A DNA stretch of 41,713 nucleotides from CAZCTC01 sp964501335 (GCA_964501335.1 CAZCTC010000068.1:1-41713), one strand, 5' to 3'; positions 33,822-41,438 are shown, counted from the stretch's first letter. The notes: a model not told the origin generated them from the letters alone. Made by a program: numbers and translations.

Positions 33822-34499
33822 CTATCCCTGATAGACCTGAAGTGTCGTCACTTCAGCTTCCGGCGTGACCAGTTGAACGTAATCCCGGATATGTTCCAAA
33901 TGCTGCGTCACCATCTCGGCCGTGATCCCCGGCGGCCCGTAAACCACGAACAACGCCCGCCCCGTCGCCGGCGTGATCCGCGTCCGCTGGTCCGGCCCAT
34001 AGATAATACAGGAGATAATCCCCTGCTCGTCTGCCATCGCCATATCCCCCGGCTTGAGCATCTGTTCCTTCCCGTTGAGCATCACATAGCGCTCATCCCC
34101 GCGGGAGATCTCCAACCGCACCTCGCCCGCCAGCGCATCCAGATCGTGCCCCGCCGTCAATAATTGATCCTGCAACTCGGCCATAAACATCGCTTCGACC
34201 AGCGCCGCCACCCGCGGCAACGACTTTCCCTTCAGCGCCACCGATTCCAGCTGCATCCGCACATGATAGCTCTTCTTAAAGCGACCGTAATAATCCGCGT
34301 ACGGCTTGATAGAAGGCAGCGCATCCAGCAGCGCCGCATCCGCCCTCTGAAACTGCGCCCGCAGCGCCGTCTCCAATGCTGCCTTGCGCTCTTCCAATCC
34401 CGCATGCTGCTCCGGATTGGATACCTTCTCCATCGTCATAATTCCCACAACTGCACCAGGATAAGTAACCTGCCATGCCTCTGAAATGTGTAAATTCAT
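33822..34499 (-). CDS. B3/B4 tRNA-binding-domain protein
   Basis: 225-aa stand-alone protein of the B3/B4 family, related to the editing domain of phenylalanyl-tRNA synthetase beta. It carries the pattern SIKPYADYYGRFKKSYHV (about residues 60-77), LPRVAALVEAMFMAEL and GDMAMADEQGIISCIIYGPD, as in proteins thought to clear misacylated tRNA or bind amino acids. The start is the ATG at 34499 with a GGGGGAT site about 10 nt upstream; the frame is open to 34550 but without initiation signals. Divergent from fadR across 199 bp that hold one hairpin and the fadR promoter. Function is inferred from the domain only. Confidence 0.85.
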   Translation of the reverse strand: MNLHISEAWQVTYPGAVVGIMTMEKVSNPEQHAGLEERKAALETALRAQFQRADAALLDALPSIKPYADYYGRFKKSYHVRMQLESVALKGKSLPRVAALVEAMFMAELQDQLLTAGHDLDALAGEVRLEISRGDERYVMLNGKEQMLKPGDMAMADEQGIISCIIYGPDQRTRITPATGRALFVVYGPPGITAEMVTQHLEHIRDYVQLVTPEAEVTTLQVYQG

Positions 34500-34574
34500 A
34501 ATAAACAATCCCCCTGTTTTTTTATGATAACAAATCCATATTATCTTCAAATTTCACAAATGTCATTTAAAAAA

Positions 34575-34618
34575 TCCCAACCCATTTTTTCACGCGCCTT
34601 CGGCGCGCGAAAAGATAA
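34575..34618 (+). repeat. Hairpin-repeat relative without tail
   Basis: AACCC, then ATTTTTTCACGCGCC pairing with GGCGCGCGAAAAGAT over TTC, with two mismatches, then AAATTAA. The conserved tail is absent. It lies before the fadR promoter. Confidence 0.65.
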
Positions 34619-34628
34619 ATTAATCCAT

Positions 34629-34656
34629 TTGCCCTCTTACAAAACGGTGTTACAAT
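34629..34656 (+). promoter_or_regulatory. Promoter of fadR
   Basis: TTGCCC (34629-34634), a 16-bp spacer, TACAAT (34651-34656). The FadR-type operator starts 6 bp after the -10 box, covering the expected transcript start. Confidence 0.55.
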
Positions 34657-34662
34657 CTCTTC

Positions 34663-34686
34663 AACTGGTCTGACCACTTACCAGTT
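34663..34686. promoter_or_regulatory. FadR-type operator
   Basis: AACTGGTCTGACCACTT (34663-34679) has the core TGGTC-T-GACCA, a perfect dyad with the TGGT..ACCA pattern of FadR sites in gamma-proteobacteria. A second ACCAGTT (34680-34686) is the inverse of the first AACTGGT, giving overlapping dyads. It lies between the -10 box and the start codon, fitting autoregulation. Confidence 0.7.
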
Positions 34687-34698
34687 AAGGAGTTCACA

Positions 34699-35385
34699 AT
34701 GCCCGATTCCAATGCACCTCTCCGTCCAGCGCTGCACGCCGAGCAAAAACTGGTGACCGCCATCCTGGAAGGCCTCTACCCAGCCGGCTCGACCCTGCCC
34801 GCAGAGCGAGAACTGGCCGTTAAACTCGGCGTAACCCGCCCCACCCTGCGCGAAGCCCTCCAGCGGCTGGAACGCGACGGCTGGATTACGATTCAACAGG
34901 GCCGCCCCACGTTGGTTAACGACATCTGGACCCAGGGTGGCCTGAATGTCTTGAGTGCGCTGGTCCGTAACGGCCACCCGCTCCCCGAAGAATTCGTCCC
35001 GCGCCTCCTGGAAGTGCGTCAATCCATGGGTCCGGCCTATGCACGCACCGCGGTGGAACGCAACGCCGCCGTCATCGTCGAGCTGCTCGCCGCCGGTGCC
35101 GATTTAGCCGAATCCCCTGAGGATTTTGCCGCCTTCGATTGGAAATTGCAGCACACTCTTACCGTTGCCTCCGGCAATCCCATCTATACGCTCATCCTCA
35201 ACGGCTTTGTCGGCTTCTATCAAATCATGGGCCGGCGCTACTTCGCCAATCCCGCCGCCCGGGCCGCTTCCCGGGCCTTCTACGCGGCCCTCTACGCCGC
35301 CGCCCTCGCCGGTGATGCGGACCTCGCCGAACAAATCACCCGCGAAGCGCTCACTCGCAGCGTCGATCTCTGGCGACAGGCGTGA
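34699..35385 (+). CDS. fadR: FadR-like acyl-CoA-responsive GntR regulator
   Basis: 228-aa regulator. The N-terminal GntR winged helix (STLPAERELAVKLGVTRPTLREALQRL, RDGWITIQQGRPTLVNDIW) and the C-terminal part (ASGNPIYTLILNGF, GRRYFANPAARAASRAFY) match enterobacterial FadR along the whole length, not only in the HTH. In that protein the C-terminal domain binds long-chain acyl-CoA, which releases DNA. AAGGAG precedes the ATG, and an operator of FadR type overlaps the promoter. The two genes that follow on the same strand encode a lipid-ether-type enzyme and glycerol-3-phosphate dehydrogenase, so the regulator probably tunes glycerolipid supply to the acyl-CoA level. A full-length FadR outside gamma-proteobacteria is unusual and may come from transfer. 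Confidence 0.85.
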   Translation: MPDSNAPLRPALHAEQKLVTAILEGLYPAGSTLPAERELAVKLGVTRPTLREALQRLERDGWITIQQGRPTLVNDIWTQGGLNVLSALVRNGHPLPEEFVPRLLEVRQSMGPAYARTAVERNAAVIVELLAAGADLAESPEDFAAFDWKLQHTLTVASGNPIYTLILNGFVGFYQIMGRRYFANPAARAASRAFYAALYAAALAGDADLAEQITREALTRSVDLWRQA

Positions 35386-35400
35386 AATAAGTTCTTTGTT

Positions 35401-35431
35401 GATATTTTCGCACTGACAGTGCGAAAATATC
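35401..35431. repeat. Hairpin between fadR and the next gene
   Basis: A perfect 14-bp stem (35401-35414 with 35418-35431; core ATTTTCGCACT), 3-nt loop, starting 15 nt after the fadR stop. It resembles the repeat stems but has no tail. It may reduce read-through into the downstream genes. Confidence 0.7.
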
Positions 35432-35495
35432 GCTTCTTTTCTCAACTCTCAGGGTTAACCACGAAATAATTTTCACGTTTCAGAAGGAGGTTCCC

Positions 35496-37094
35496 ATGCG
35501 CCGTTGGAATGGTTGGGGTGACGACACCGTCGTTTATCCATTGCCGGAATCTGCCCGTAAAGCCATCGAAAAATGGATCGGGCCCGCCAAACCACCCACA
35601 GATGCTTCCCTCGAAGAAGTATGCGCCGCCGTCCCGCCCTCCCGCCTGCCGGCGCATCCCCTGATAAAGACCGACGCCGAAGAGCGTGTCCGCCATGCCC
35701 GCGGACAGAGCTTTCCCGACTGGCTCGCCATGCGCAGCGGCCGCATTGACTGCTTCCCCGACGGCGTCGCCTATCCCGCCACCTCCGCCGAAGTGCAAAT
35801 GCTCCTGCTCTACGCCCAATCCGCCGGCGTGAAGGTCATCCCCTACGGCGGCGGCACCAGCGTCGTCGGCCATATCAACCCGCTACCCGGCGACAGCCCC
35901 GTCCTCACCATCGACATGAGCCGCATGAACCGGCTGCTCAACTTCGACGAAACCAGCCTGCTCGCCACCTTCGGCGCCGGGATCAACGGCCCCGACCTGG
36001 AAGCCCAACTCCGCGCCCGCGGCTGCACGCTCGGCCATTTCCCCCAATCCTTTGAATATTCCACCCTCGGCGGCTGGATCGCCAGCCGTTCCAGCGGGCA
36101 ACAATCGCTGGGCTACGGCCGTATCGAAAAACTCTTCGCCGGCGGTCGCATGGAAACTCCGGTCGGCGCCCTCACCCTCCCCTCCCGCTTCCCCGCCTCC
36201 GCTGCCGGACCCGATCTGCGCGAGATGATGCTCGGCTCCGAAGGCCGTTTCGGCATTCTCACCGAAGCTACCGTTCGCGCCTCGCACCTTCCCGAGCGCG
36301 AAGAGTTCCAGGGCGTCTTCTTCCCGGACTTTGAGACCGGACGAGCCGCCGCACGCGAAATCATCCAGGCCAAACTCCCGCTCTCCATGCTGCGGCTCAG
36401 CACGGCAGTGGAAACTGAAACCACTCTGGCCATGGCCGGCCATGAAATTCTCATCGGCGGCCTGGAACTGCTGCTTGAAATGGGAGGACAGGCCGACGAT
36501 AAATGCATGTTGATCCTTGGTTTCAGTGGGCGCAGTGCCATGGTCAACGCCGCCCGTAAAGAAGCGCTGGCCATTGCTCAAAGCCACTCCGGAATCCACG
36601 TCGGACAGATCTTCGGCAAAGAATGGCACAAGAACCGCTTCCGTTCCCCTTACCTGCGCAATACCCTCTGGGAGGCCGGGTACGGCATCGATACGCTGGA
36701 AACCGCCATCGATTGGACCAACATTCCCAATCTGGTCGCCGCAATCGACCAAAACCTGCGTCGGGGCCTGGAAGAATACGAAGAATGGGTCCATGTCTTC
36801 ACCCACCTCTCCCATCTCTATCCCTACGGCAGCAGTATCTACACCACCTATCTCTTCCGCCTCTGCGACGATCCCGAAGAGACGCTGCGCCGCTGGAAAT
36901 TGCTCAAACAAACCGCCAGCGAGACCATCGTCGCCCACGGCGGCACGATCAGCCATCAACACGGCATCGGCACCGATCACATCCCTTACCTGCCCGCCGA
37001 AAAAGGGCTGCTGGGCATCAATCTGCTCAACGATCTCTCCCGCTGGTTCGATCCCCAGGGGATGATGAACCCGGGGAAACTCTTAGAAAAGTAA
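35496..37094 (+). CDS. Alkyl-DHAP synthase-like FAD-binding enzyme
   Basis: 532-aa flavoenzyme of the VAO/FAD_binding_4 type. The N-terminus RRWNGWGD matches the WNGWG start of alkyldihydroxyacetonephosphate synthase (AGPS), which swaps the acyl chain of acyl-DHAP for a fatty alcohol in ether-lipid synthesis. The FAD-binding loop PYGGGTSVVGH is at about 115-125, GEGRFG-like SEGRFGILTEATVR near 248-261, the VFTHLSHLYPYGSSIYTTYLF segment near 434, and the active-site region SHQHGIGTDHIPYLPAEKG near 486-504. These two last stretches match the AGPS histidine motifs. AGGAGG lies 6 nt before the ATG. glpD, which yields DHAP, follows after 24 nt. A related hydroxyacid oxidase function is the main alternative. 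Confidence 0.83.
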   Translation: MRRWNGWGDDTVVYPLPESARKAIEKWIGPAKPPTDASLEEVCAAVPPSRLPAHPLIKTDAEERVRHARGQSFPDWLAMRSGRIDCFPDGVAYPATSAEVQMLLLYAQSAGVKVIPYGGGTSVVGHINPLPGDSPVLTIDMSRMNRLLNFDETSLLATFGAGINGPDLEAQLRARGCTLGHFPQSFEYSTLGGWIASRSSGQQSLGYGRIEKLFAGGRMETPVGALTLPSRFPASAAGPDLREMMLGSEGRFGILTEATVRASHLPEREEFQGVFFPDFETGRAAAREIIQAKLPLSMLRLSTAVETETTLAMAGHEILIGGLELLLEMGGQADDKCMLILGFSGRSAMVNAARKEALAIAQSHSGIHVGQIFGKEWHKNRFRSPYLRNTLWEAGYGIDTLETAIDWTNIPNLVAAIDQNLRRGLEEYEEWVHVFTHLSHLYPYGSSIYTTYLFRLCDDPEETLRRWKLLKQTASETIVAHGGTISHQHGIGTDHIPYLPAEKGLLGINLLNDLSRWFDPQGMMNPGKLLEK

Positions 37095-37118
37095 AACCAA
37101 CATTCACAGAGGTATAAG

Positions 37119-38867
37119 ATGTGGCCCAAAAACTGGCGCAATGAAATCTGGAATCGACTGGATCAACCGTGGGACATTATCGTCGTCGGCGGCGGCATCA
37201 CCGGCGCCGGCATTCTGCGCGAAGCCACCCGCCTGGGGCTCAAAACCCTCCTTGTCGAACAAAAAGACTTCAGCTGGGGCACCTCCAGCCGCTCCTCCAA
37301 AATGGTCCACGGCGGACTGCGCTATCTCAAAGACGGCAACGTCCTGCTGACCCTCGCCTCGGTCCAGGAGCGCGAACGTTTGCTCGAAGAAGGCCCCGGC
37401 CTGATCGATCCGCTCGGCTTTCTGCTCGCCACCTACAAAGGCGATAACCCCGGCCGCTTCACCTACGGCGCCGGACTCTCGGTCTACGACCTCCTGGCCC
37501 TGCAATGGTCCCACCAATACTTCAGCGCCCAGGATTTCCAGATGCTCGCCCCCCACATCGCTCAGGAAGGGCTGGGCGGAGGCTTCCGCTACGGCGATGC
37601 CCAGACCGACGACGCCCGCCTGGTCCTGCGCATCATCCAGGAAGCCGTCGCTCAGGGCGGTACCGCGTTGAATTACGCCTGCGCTGAGGGATTGCTTTAC
37701 AACGAAGCCGATCAGGTCAACGGCATCCGCCTGCGCGATTGCGCCGCAGATCGCCAGGCCGATGTCCACGCCGCCGTCGTCATCAACGCCACGGGCGCCT
37801 GGGCCGACCGCCTGCGCATTGCAGTCGGCGCTCCGGCACGCATCCGCCCCCTGCGCGGCAGTCACCTGCTCTTCCCTGCCTGGCGCTTCCCCGTCGCCCA
37901 GGCCGTCAGCTTCCTCCATCCCATCGACCGCCGCCCGGTCTTCATCTTCCCCTGGGAAGGCGTCACGCTGGCCGGCACGACCGATCTCGACCACAACCAG
38001 CCGTTGGACGAAGAACCCGCCATCGCCGCCGACGAAATCGCCTACCTCATGGCCGGCGTCAATGCCCAGTTCCCCTCGCTCAATCTTACCCTGAACGATG
38101 TCATCGCCACCTTTGCCGGCGTCCGCCCCGTCATCGGGACCGGCAAATCGGACCCCTCTCAGGAATCCCGTGATCACGTCGTCTGGAATGAGCGAGGCCT
38201 GCTCACCGTCACCGGCGGCAAACTCACCACCTTCCGGTTGATCGCCCTGGATGCCCTGAAAGCGGTCCATGCCCGGCTTCCGCAGATGCCCCAGCCCGAC
38301 AGCAACACCCCCGTCCTCGATTCCGTCTCCGTCAATCTTCCCGGCGCCGAACAACTCGACGAATCCATGCGTCGCCGCCTGCTGGGACGCTACGGCGCCG
38401 ACACCCCGGCTCTCATCAAGGCCGCTCAACCCGGCGAACTGGAAATCATCCCCGGCACCAACGCCCTCTGGGCCGAACTGCGCTGGGCGGCCCGCAGCGA
38501 AGCCATCGTTCATCTCGACGACCTCTTGCTGCGCCGCGTCCGATTGGGATTGATGCTGCCCCAGGGCGGAATGGAGCAGATGGCGCGCATTCGTGCGGTC
38601 TGCCAGACCGAACTCGGCTGGGATGATACCCGTTGGAAAGAGGAAGAACGCGCTTACCATGCGCTCTGGTGTGCTGCTTACAGCCTGCCTGAAGATTGTG
38701 AGATCCCCGACACCCAAAAACTCATTGCCGTCGCCCGCAAAGAACGGGCACTCCGCGCCGAAGCCCACCGCCGTACCGTCGTCAAAGGCACCGCCGTCAC
38801 CATGGGCCTGCTCGGCGCCGCCACAGCGCTGCTCGCCGGCTATTTCTTGCTGCGAAAGAAGAAATAG
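37119..38867 (+). CDS. glpD: FAD-dependent glycerol-3-phosphate dehydrogenase with C-terminal TM
   Basis: 582-aa GlpD-type enzyme that oxidises glycerol-3-phosphate to DHAP and feeds electrons to quinone. The FAD motif IIVVGGGITGAGILREATRLG is at about residues 19-39, SSRSSKMVHGGLRYL near 57-71, INATGAWADRL near 225, RPLRGSHL, and TVTGGKLTTFR near 366-376. The C-terminal GlpD domain follows. The last approximately 30 residues (TAVTMGLLGAATALLAGYFLLRKKK) form a single TM segment with a basic end, which typical GlpD lacks; it would anchor the enzyme in the membrane. AGAGG precedes the start, 24 nt after the AGPS-like gene. A hairpin after the stop likely ends the operon. Confidence 0.92.
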   Translation: MWPKNWRNEIWNRLDQPWDIIVVGGGITGAGILREATRLGLKTLLVEQKDFSWGTSSRSSKMVHGGLRYLKDGNVLLTLASVQERERLLEEGPGLIDPLGFLLATYKGDNPGRFTYGAGLSVYDLLALQWSHQYFSAQDFQMLAPHIAQEGLGGGFRYGDAQTDDARLVLRIIQEAVAQGGTALNYACAEGLLYNEADQVNGIRLRDCAADRQADVHAAVVINATGAWADRLRIAVGAPARIRPLRGSHLLFPAWRFPVAQAVSFLHPIDRRPVFIFPWEGVTLAGTTDLDHNQPLDEEPAIAADEIAYLMAGVNAQFPSLNLTLNDVIATFAGVRPVIGTGKSDPSQESRDHVVWNERGLLTVTGGKLTTFRLIALDALKAVHARLPQMPQPDSNTPVLDSVSVNLPGAEQLDESMRRRLLGRYGADTPALIKAAQPGELEIIPGTNALWAELRWAARSEAIVHLDDLLLRRVRLGLMLPQGGMEQMARIRAVCQTELGWDDTRWKEEERAYHALWCAAYSLPEDCEIPDTQKLIAVARKERALRAEAHRRTVVKGTAVTMGLLGAATALLAGYFLLRKKK

Positions 38868-38875
38868 AAAGACAT

Positions 38876-38958
38876 TTTGGGTGCGCTGCACCCCCCAAAA
38901 AAATTTCGCCTTAACAAGTTACACATTTCGTGCGCCGCCCTTTTCAAAGGCGGCGCAC
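38876..38958. terminator. Hairpins between converging glpD and the unknown gene
   Basis: A degenerate hairpin (TTTTGGG..CCCCAAAA, 38876-38902) is followed by GTGCGCCGCC (38930-38939) pairing with GGCGGCGCAC (38949-38958). The position between converging genes suggests a two-way terminator; the stems also resemble the repeat family. Confidence 0.55.
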
Positions 38959-38971
38959 AAGCTCTGTTAAT

Positions 38972-39688
38972 CTAATTATCTAAATCCGAAACCATATCCC
39001 AATATTCGTCGTGCAAAAATTGCTCTGAAAAATCAAGCCCCGTTTCTCGATCGATCAACGATAAATCGGGCAAATCCCCTTGATCGGAACAGGTTACCCC
39101 ATCAATCATACAAAACAAACTAAAAGTTAGACTTCTGCCCATATCTAAGAGCGCTTTTCTTAGAACCTGACGCTGTTTCAAGGTCAACTTCAGGCTTTTT
39201 AAAACTTCCAGATCCTCAAGGGCCAGTAAGGATAAACCGTTTTTCCCATTCTCATCAATATTGTTCATGACCTCATCGACACACTCCCCAATACTCTCTT
39301 CTATAACCCTATAAAAGGTCCGTTTCCTTTCGGCAACTAAATCCGTTACCACGTTGCCCACTTTTTTAAACGCAGAATCCAGCCGCCCGGCAGCAAGAAG
39401 AGCCTCGATAACCTTCAGAATGGCCTCTTCGTTCATGGTCTCCACAATGATCATATAAGGACACTGAAAATAAAAACCTCCGCCGCCCTTTTCCGTTGCT
39501 TTATTCTCCTCAAAAAAAGATTGGATATTCTTTAAAGTAAAAAGCGCGGCTACATACCGCTCCCCCGAATCAAAAATCAGCTCTACATCCAGATTGGTAT
39601 CATCTGAATTCACCAAATGGCGTTTCTCATAGATCAAAACCTCATACTCGTCTCTCCGTATTCTGTACGGGAACTCATTATCGACCAT
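38972..39688 (-). CDS. Unknown two-part protein, long paralog
   Basis: 238 aa; I do not recognise the family. Residues 1-105 (FPYRIRRDEYEVLIYEKRHL, LDVELIFDSGERYVAALFTL, YFQCPYMIIVETM) match the shorter protein at 40034-40399 at most positions. The second part (about 110-238) has a helical stretch and LFCMIDGVTCSDQGDLPDLSLIDRETG, a GV-rich acidic motif reminiscent of small immunity proteins from polymorphic toxin loci, but that is only a resemblance. No signal peptide or TM is seen. The start is the ATG at 39688 with AAGGATGAG upstream. A third-copy repeat of the second family separates it from its paralog, so the pair arose by local duplication. Confidence 0.7.
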   Translation of the reverse strand: MVDNEFPYRIRRDEYEVLIYEKRHLVNSDDTNLDVELIFDSGERYVAALFTLKNIQSFFEENKATEKGGGGFYFQCPYMIIVETMNEEAILKVIEALLAAGRLDSAFKKVGNVVTDLVAERKRTFYRVIEESIGECVDEVMNNIDENGKNGLSLLALEDLEVLKSLKLTLKQRQVLRKALLDMGRSLTFSLFCMIDGVTCSDQGDLPDLSLIDRETGLDFSEQFLHDEYWDMVSDLDN

Positions 39689-39706
39689 CAAGGCTCATCC
39701 TTTCTA

Positions 39707-39925
39707 TTACCGGATTTAATTTTAAAAGGCCATCAACCCCGGGCGTAGGGTAATTTGCCCCTTCACCCAGACTTTTCCCGTTACCGGATTTAATTCTAAA
39801 AGATCATAAACCCTGAGCTTACTTAAAACGCCCCTTCAGGGCTTAAGAAAACTCCTTGTCAAGTATTCTCAGCCCCGAAGGGGCGACCTTAAGACAGCCT
39901 GGGGCGAAGCCCCAGGGAAAGCCAA
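39707..39925 (+). repeat. Second repeat family, copy C
   Basis: Core 39815-39920 with GCTTACTTAAAACGCCCC, TTCAGGGCTTAAGAA, CAGCCCCGAAGGGGC and CCTGGGGCGAAGCCCCAGG. A 23-bp edge, TTACCGGATTTAATTTTAAA followed by AGG, occurs twice (39710 and 39781). Same orientation as copies A and B. It fills most of the 345-bp gap; from 39930 to 40033 I see nothing. Confidence 0.8.
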
Positions 39926-40033
39926 CCGTTTTTCGATCCCTTTTGTAGATAATTAGTAATACCTAAGGAGACAATCATTTATACAAGACGACAGTCTTTT
40001 AGTCCACTTCAACCATTAAATTCACTTTCCCCA

Positions 40034-40399
40034 TCAATCATCCCCAAATTCCATCTCATCGATATCACTTAATCTCTTAAACTCAAACTCCATCCGATCT
40101 TCCGCTATTGAAATTTCAATAGTTTTTAAGATGATCTCTTCGCTCATCGTTTCCACAATAACCATATCGGGACATTGAAAATAAAGGCCGCCCCCACATT
40201 CGCCGGTAACTTTATTCTTCGCAAAAATGCTCGCGATATTCTTCAAAGTAAAAAAAGTGGCCGAATATCGCCTTCCCGAATCAAACACAAGTTCCACATC
40301 CAGATTAATATTATCCGAATTCACCAGCTGACGACTTTCATAGATCAAAACTTCATAGCCGTCTCTCCGTACCCGATAAGGGTATTCATCGTTTTCCAT
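40034..40399 (-). CDS. Unknown protein, short paralog coupled to a GNAT gene
   Basis: 121 aa, homologous over about 105 residues to the first part of the protein at 38972-39688 (YPYRVRRDGYEVLIYESRQL, LDVELVFDSGRRYSATFFTL, YFQCPDMVIVETM), ending soon after with an acidic tail (DIDEMEFGDD). The second part of its paralog is absent, and no remnant is seen downstream. The start is the ATG at 40399, which shares one base with the GNAT stop (TGATG) and has GGGAGGAG inside the end of the GNAT gene, so translation is coupled. The function is unknown. It may be a truncated copy, or the ancestral single-domain form. Confidence 0.7.
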   Translation of the reverse strand: MENDEYPYRVRRDGYEVLIYESRQLVNSDNINLDVELVFDSGRRYSATFFTLKNIASIFAKNKVTGECGGGLYFQCPDMVIVETMSEEIILKTIEISIAEDRMEFEFKRLSDIDEMEFGDD

Positions 40400-41187
40400 C
40401 ACTCCTCCCAATAATAGACCGGGTAATCCGGCAAAGCCCGGAACCCCAGCCGTTCCGCCAGCGCAACAGACGGCTCATTTTCCCAAAAACATTCCCAGTT
40501 CGGCGACAATCCCCGCCGCAGACATTCCTCAATCAACGCCGCCGCCGTCAACAAAGCAAATCCCCGCCGCCGGTAAGCTTCATCCGTATGCATATCGATT
40601 TCCACGGCATTGTGGCTTGCAAAAAGGCTCAAACAAACACTGGCCATCCTGTCCCCATCCAGCAAAGCAAACCCCATTCCCATCAAATGGAAGTCCTCCA
40701 ACGAGGCCCAGCTCACCCGCAGGACATCCACCCGCTCCGCCAACTCTCGGGTAAGCGGAACCAATCGAAATCCCGGCGGAACCGCCTTACACCGATCGCC
40801 CACAGCCGCAAATCGCTCCCGCTCCAGCACAAAGGGACGGCGATAGATCTCGATCACATTCCGCCCCGGCAAAATCTCCGCCAGATGCGCTTTCCATGCC
40901 GCTTCACCAGGGATCAAAATAAATCCACTTTCCCCATCCGCCTGGGAAGCCGGAATAAAGGTCTCCGTCAACACCTGCCGAACAGCATCCAATTCCTTTA
41001 CGGCCCCCGCCAGGAAATAATAGCCCACCGGCGACCAGATCAGCGCCAGTTGCGGCTCATCGCGCCGGTCGACAAAGACCCGGCCCGGGTTCACGCCTTC
41101 ACAGATGGCCCAGGGCAGAACCGCCTGCCGGATTCCTTTCAACAACGGCAAGACCCGCCTGCATTCACTCGGCATCAATTCGATCAT
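40399..41187 (-). CDS. GNAT acetyltransferase, ZmaR-like (second copy)
   Basis: 262-aa acetyltransferase of the same type as the protein at 169-948: a long N-terminal half with no clear motif, the acetyl-CoA loop in HTDEAYRRRGFALLTAAALI (about residues 198-217), then GLSPNWECFWENEPSVALAERLGF (about 224-247) and the ending PVYYWEE. The paired acidic and aromatic residues near the end are shared. The substrate is unknown; family members acetylate antibiotics or amino compounds. GGAGAA precedes the ATG. The short unknown gene is translationally coupled through TGATG. A hairpin repeat lies upstream with its tail toward this gene. Confidence 0.85.
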   Translation of the reverse strand: MIELMPSECRRVLPLLKGIRQAVLPWAICEGVNPGRVFVDRRDEPQLALIWSPVGYYFLAGAVKELDAVRQVLTETFIPASQADGESGFILIPGEAAWKAHLAEILPGRNVIEIYRRPFVLERERFAAVGDRCKAVPPGFRLVPLTRELAERVDVLRVSWASLEDFHLMGMGFALLDGDRMASVCLSLFASHNAVEIDMHTDEAYRRRGFALLTAAALIEECLRRGLSPNWECFWENEPSVALAERLGFRALPDYPVYYWEE

Positions 41188-41254
41188 GAGTTCTCCTTCA
41201 GAGCTTTTGATCCACCTGGGTGGTTGTTTATTAGCATAAATTTACAACCCGCTT

Positions 41255-41412
41255 TTGCATCCCGCAACAGGCACTTTACAGGTAAAAAGCGACGCGCGGT
41301 GCGAAGCAGGCAGAGAGAATTTTTTATTTGTATTTTTCGCGCGCATCAGAATGCGCGCGAAAAATACCAGCTTTTTCTCCTGCTTTTCCAGGTAAACCGT
41401 ACAGCTCAGGAT
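41255..41412 (-). repeat. Complete hairpin-repeat copy, reversed (stem 41330-41367)
   Basis: Reversed tail (GCATCCCGCAACAGGCACTT, AAAAAGCGACGCGCGG, GCAGAGAGAATTTTTTATTT), a perfect 17-bp stem (41330-41346 with 41351-41367; core TATTTTTCGCGCGCAT), loop CAGA, and reversed prefix ending GTAAACCGTACAGC. It lies 27 bp before the second 21-bp array. Confidence 0.88.
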
Positions 41413-41438
41413 CTTTTTTGTTTGCGTTAATGTTGTCA

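Noticed and set aside
37104..38891. 595-codon frame on the minus strand opposite glpD
   Set aside because: It mirrors a clear glpD gene; the absence of stops follows from codon use, and the translation is low-complexity Gly/Asp/Ala/Val without domains. Other long antisense frames were dismissed for the same reason.
1665..41412. The hairpin repeats as ordinary terminators
   Set aside because: Copies also lie in divergent gaps (11755-12232, 27671-27995, 34575) and before gene starts, and an A-rich rather than T-rich link follows the stem in the family orientation. Some may still terminate locally.
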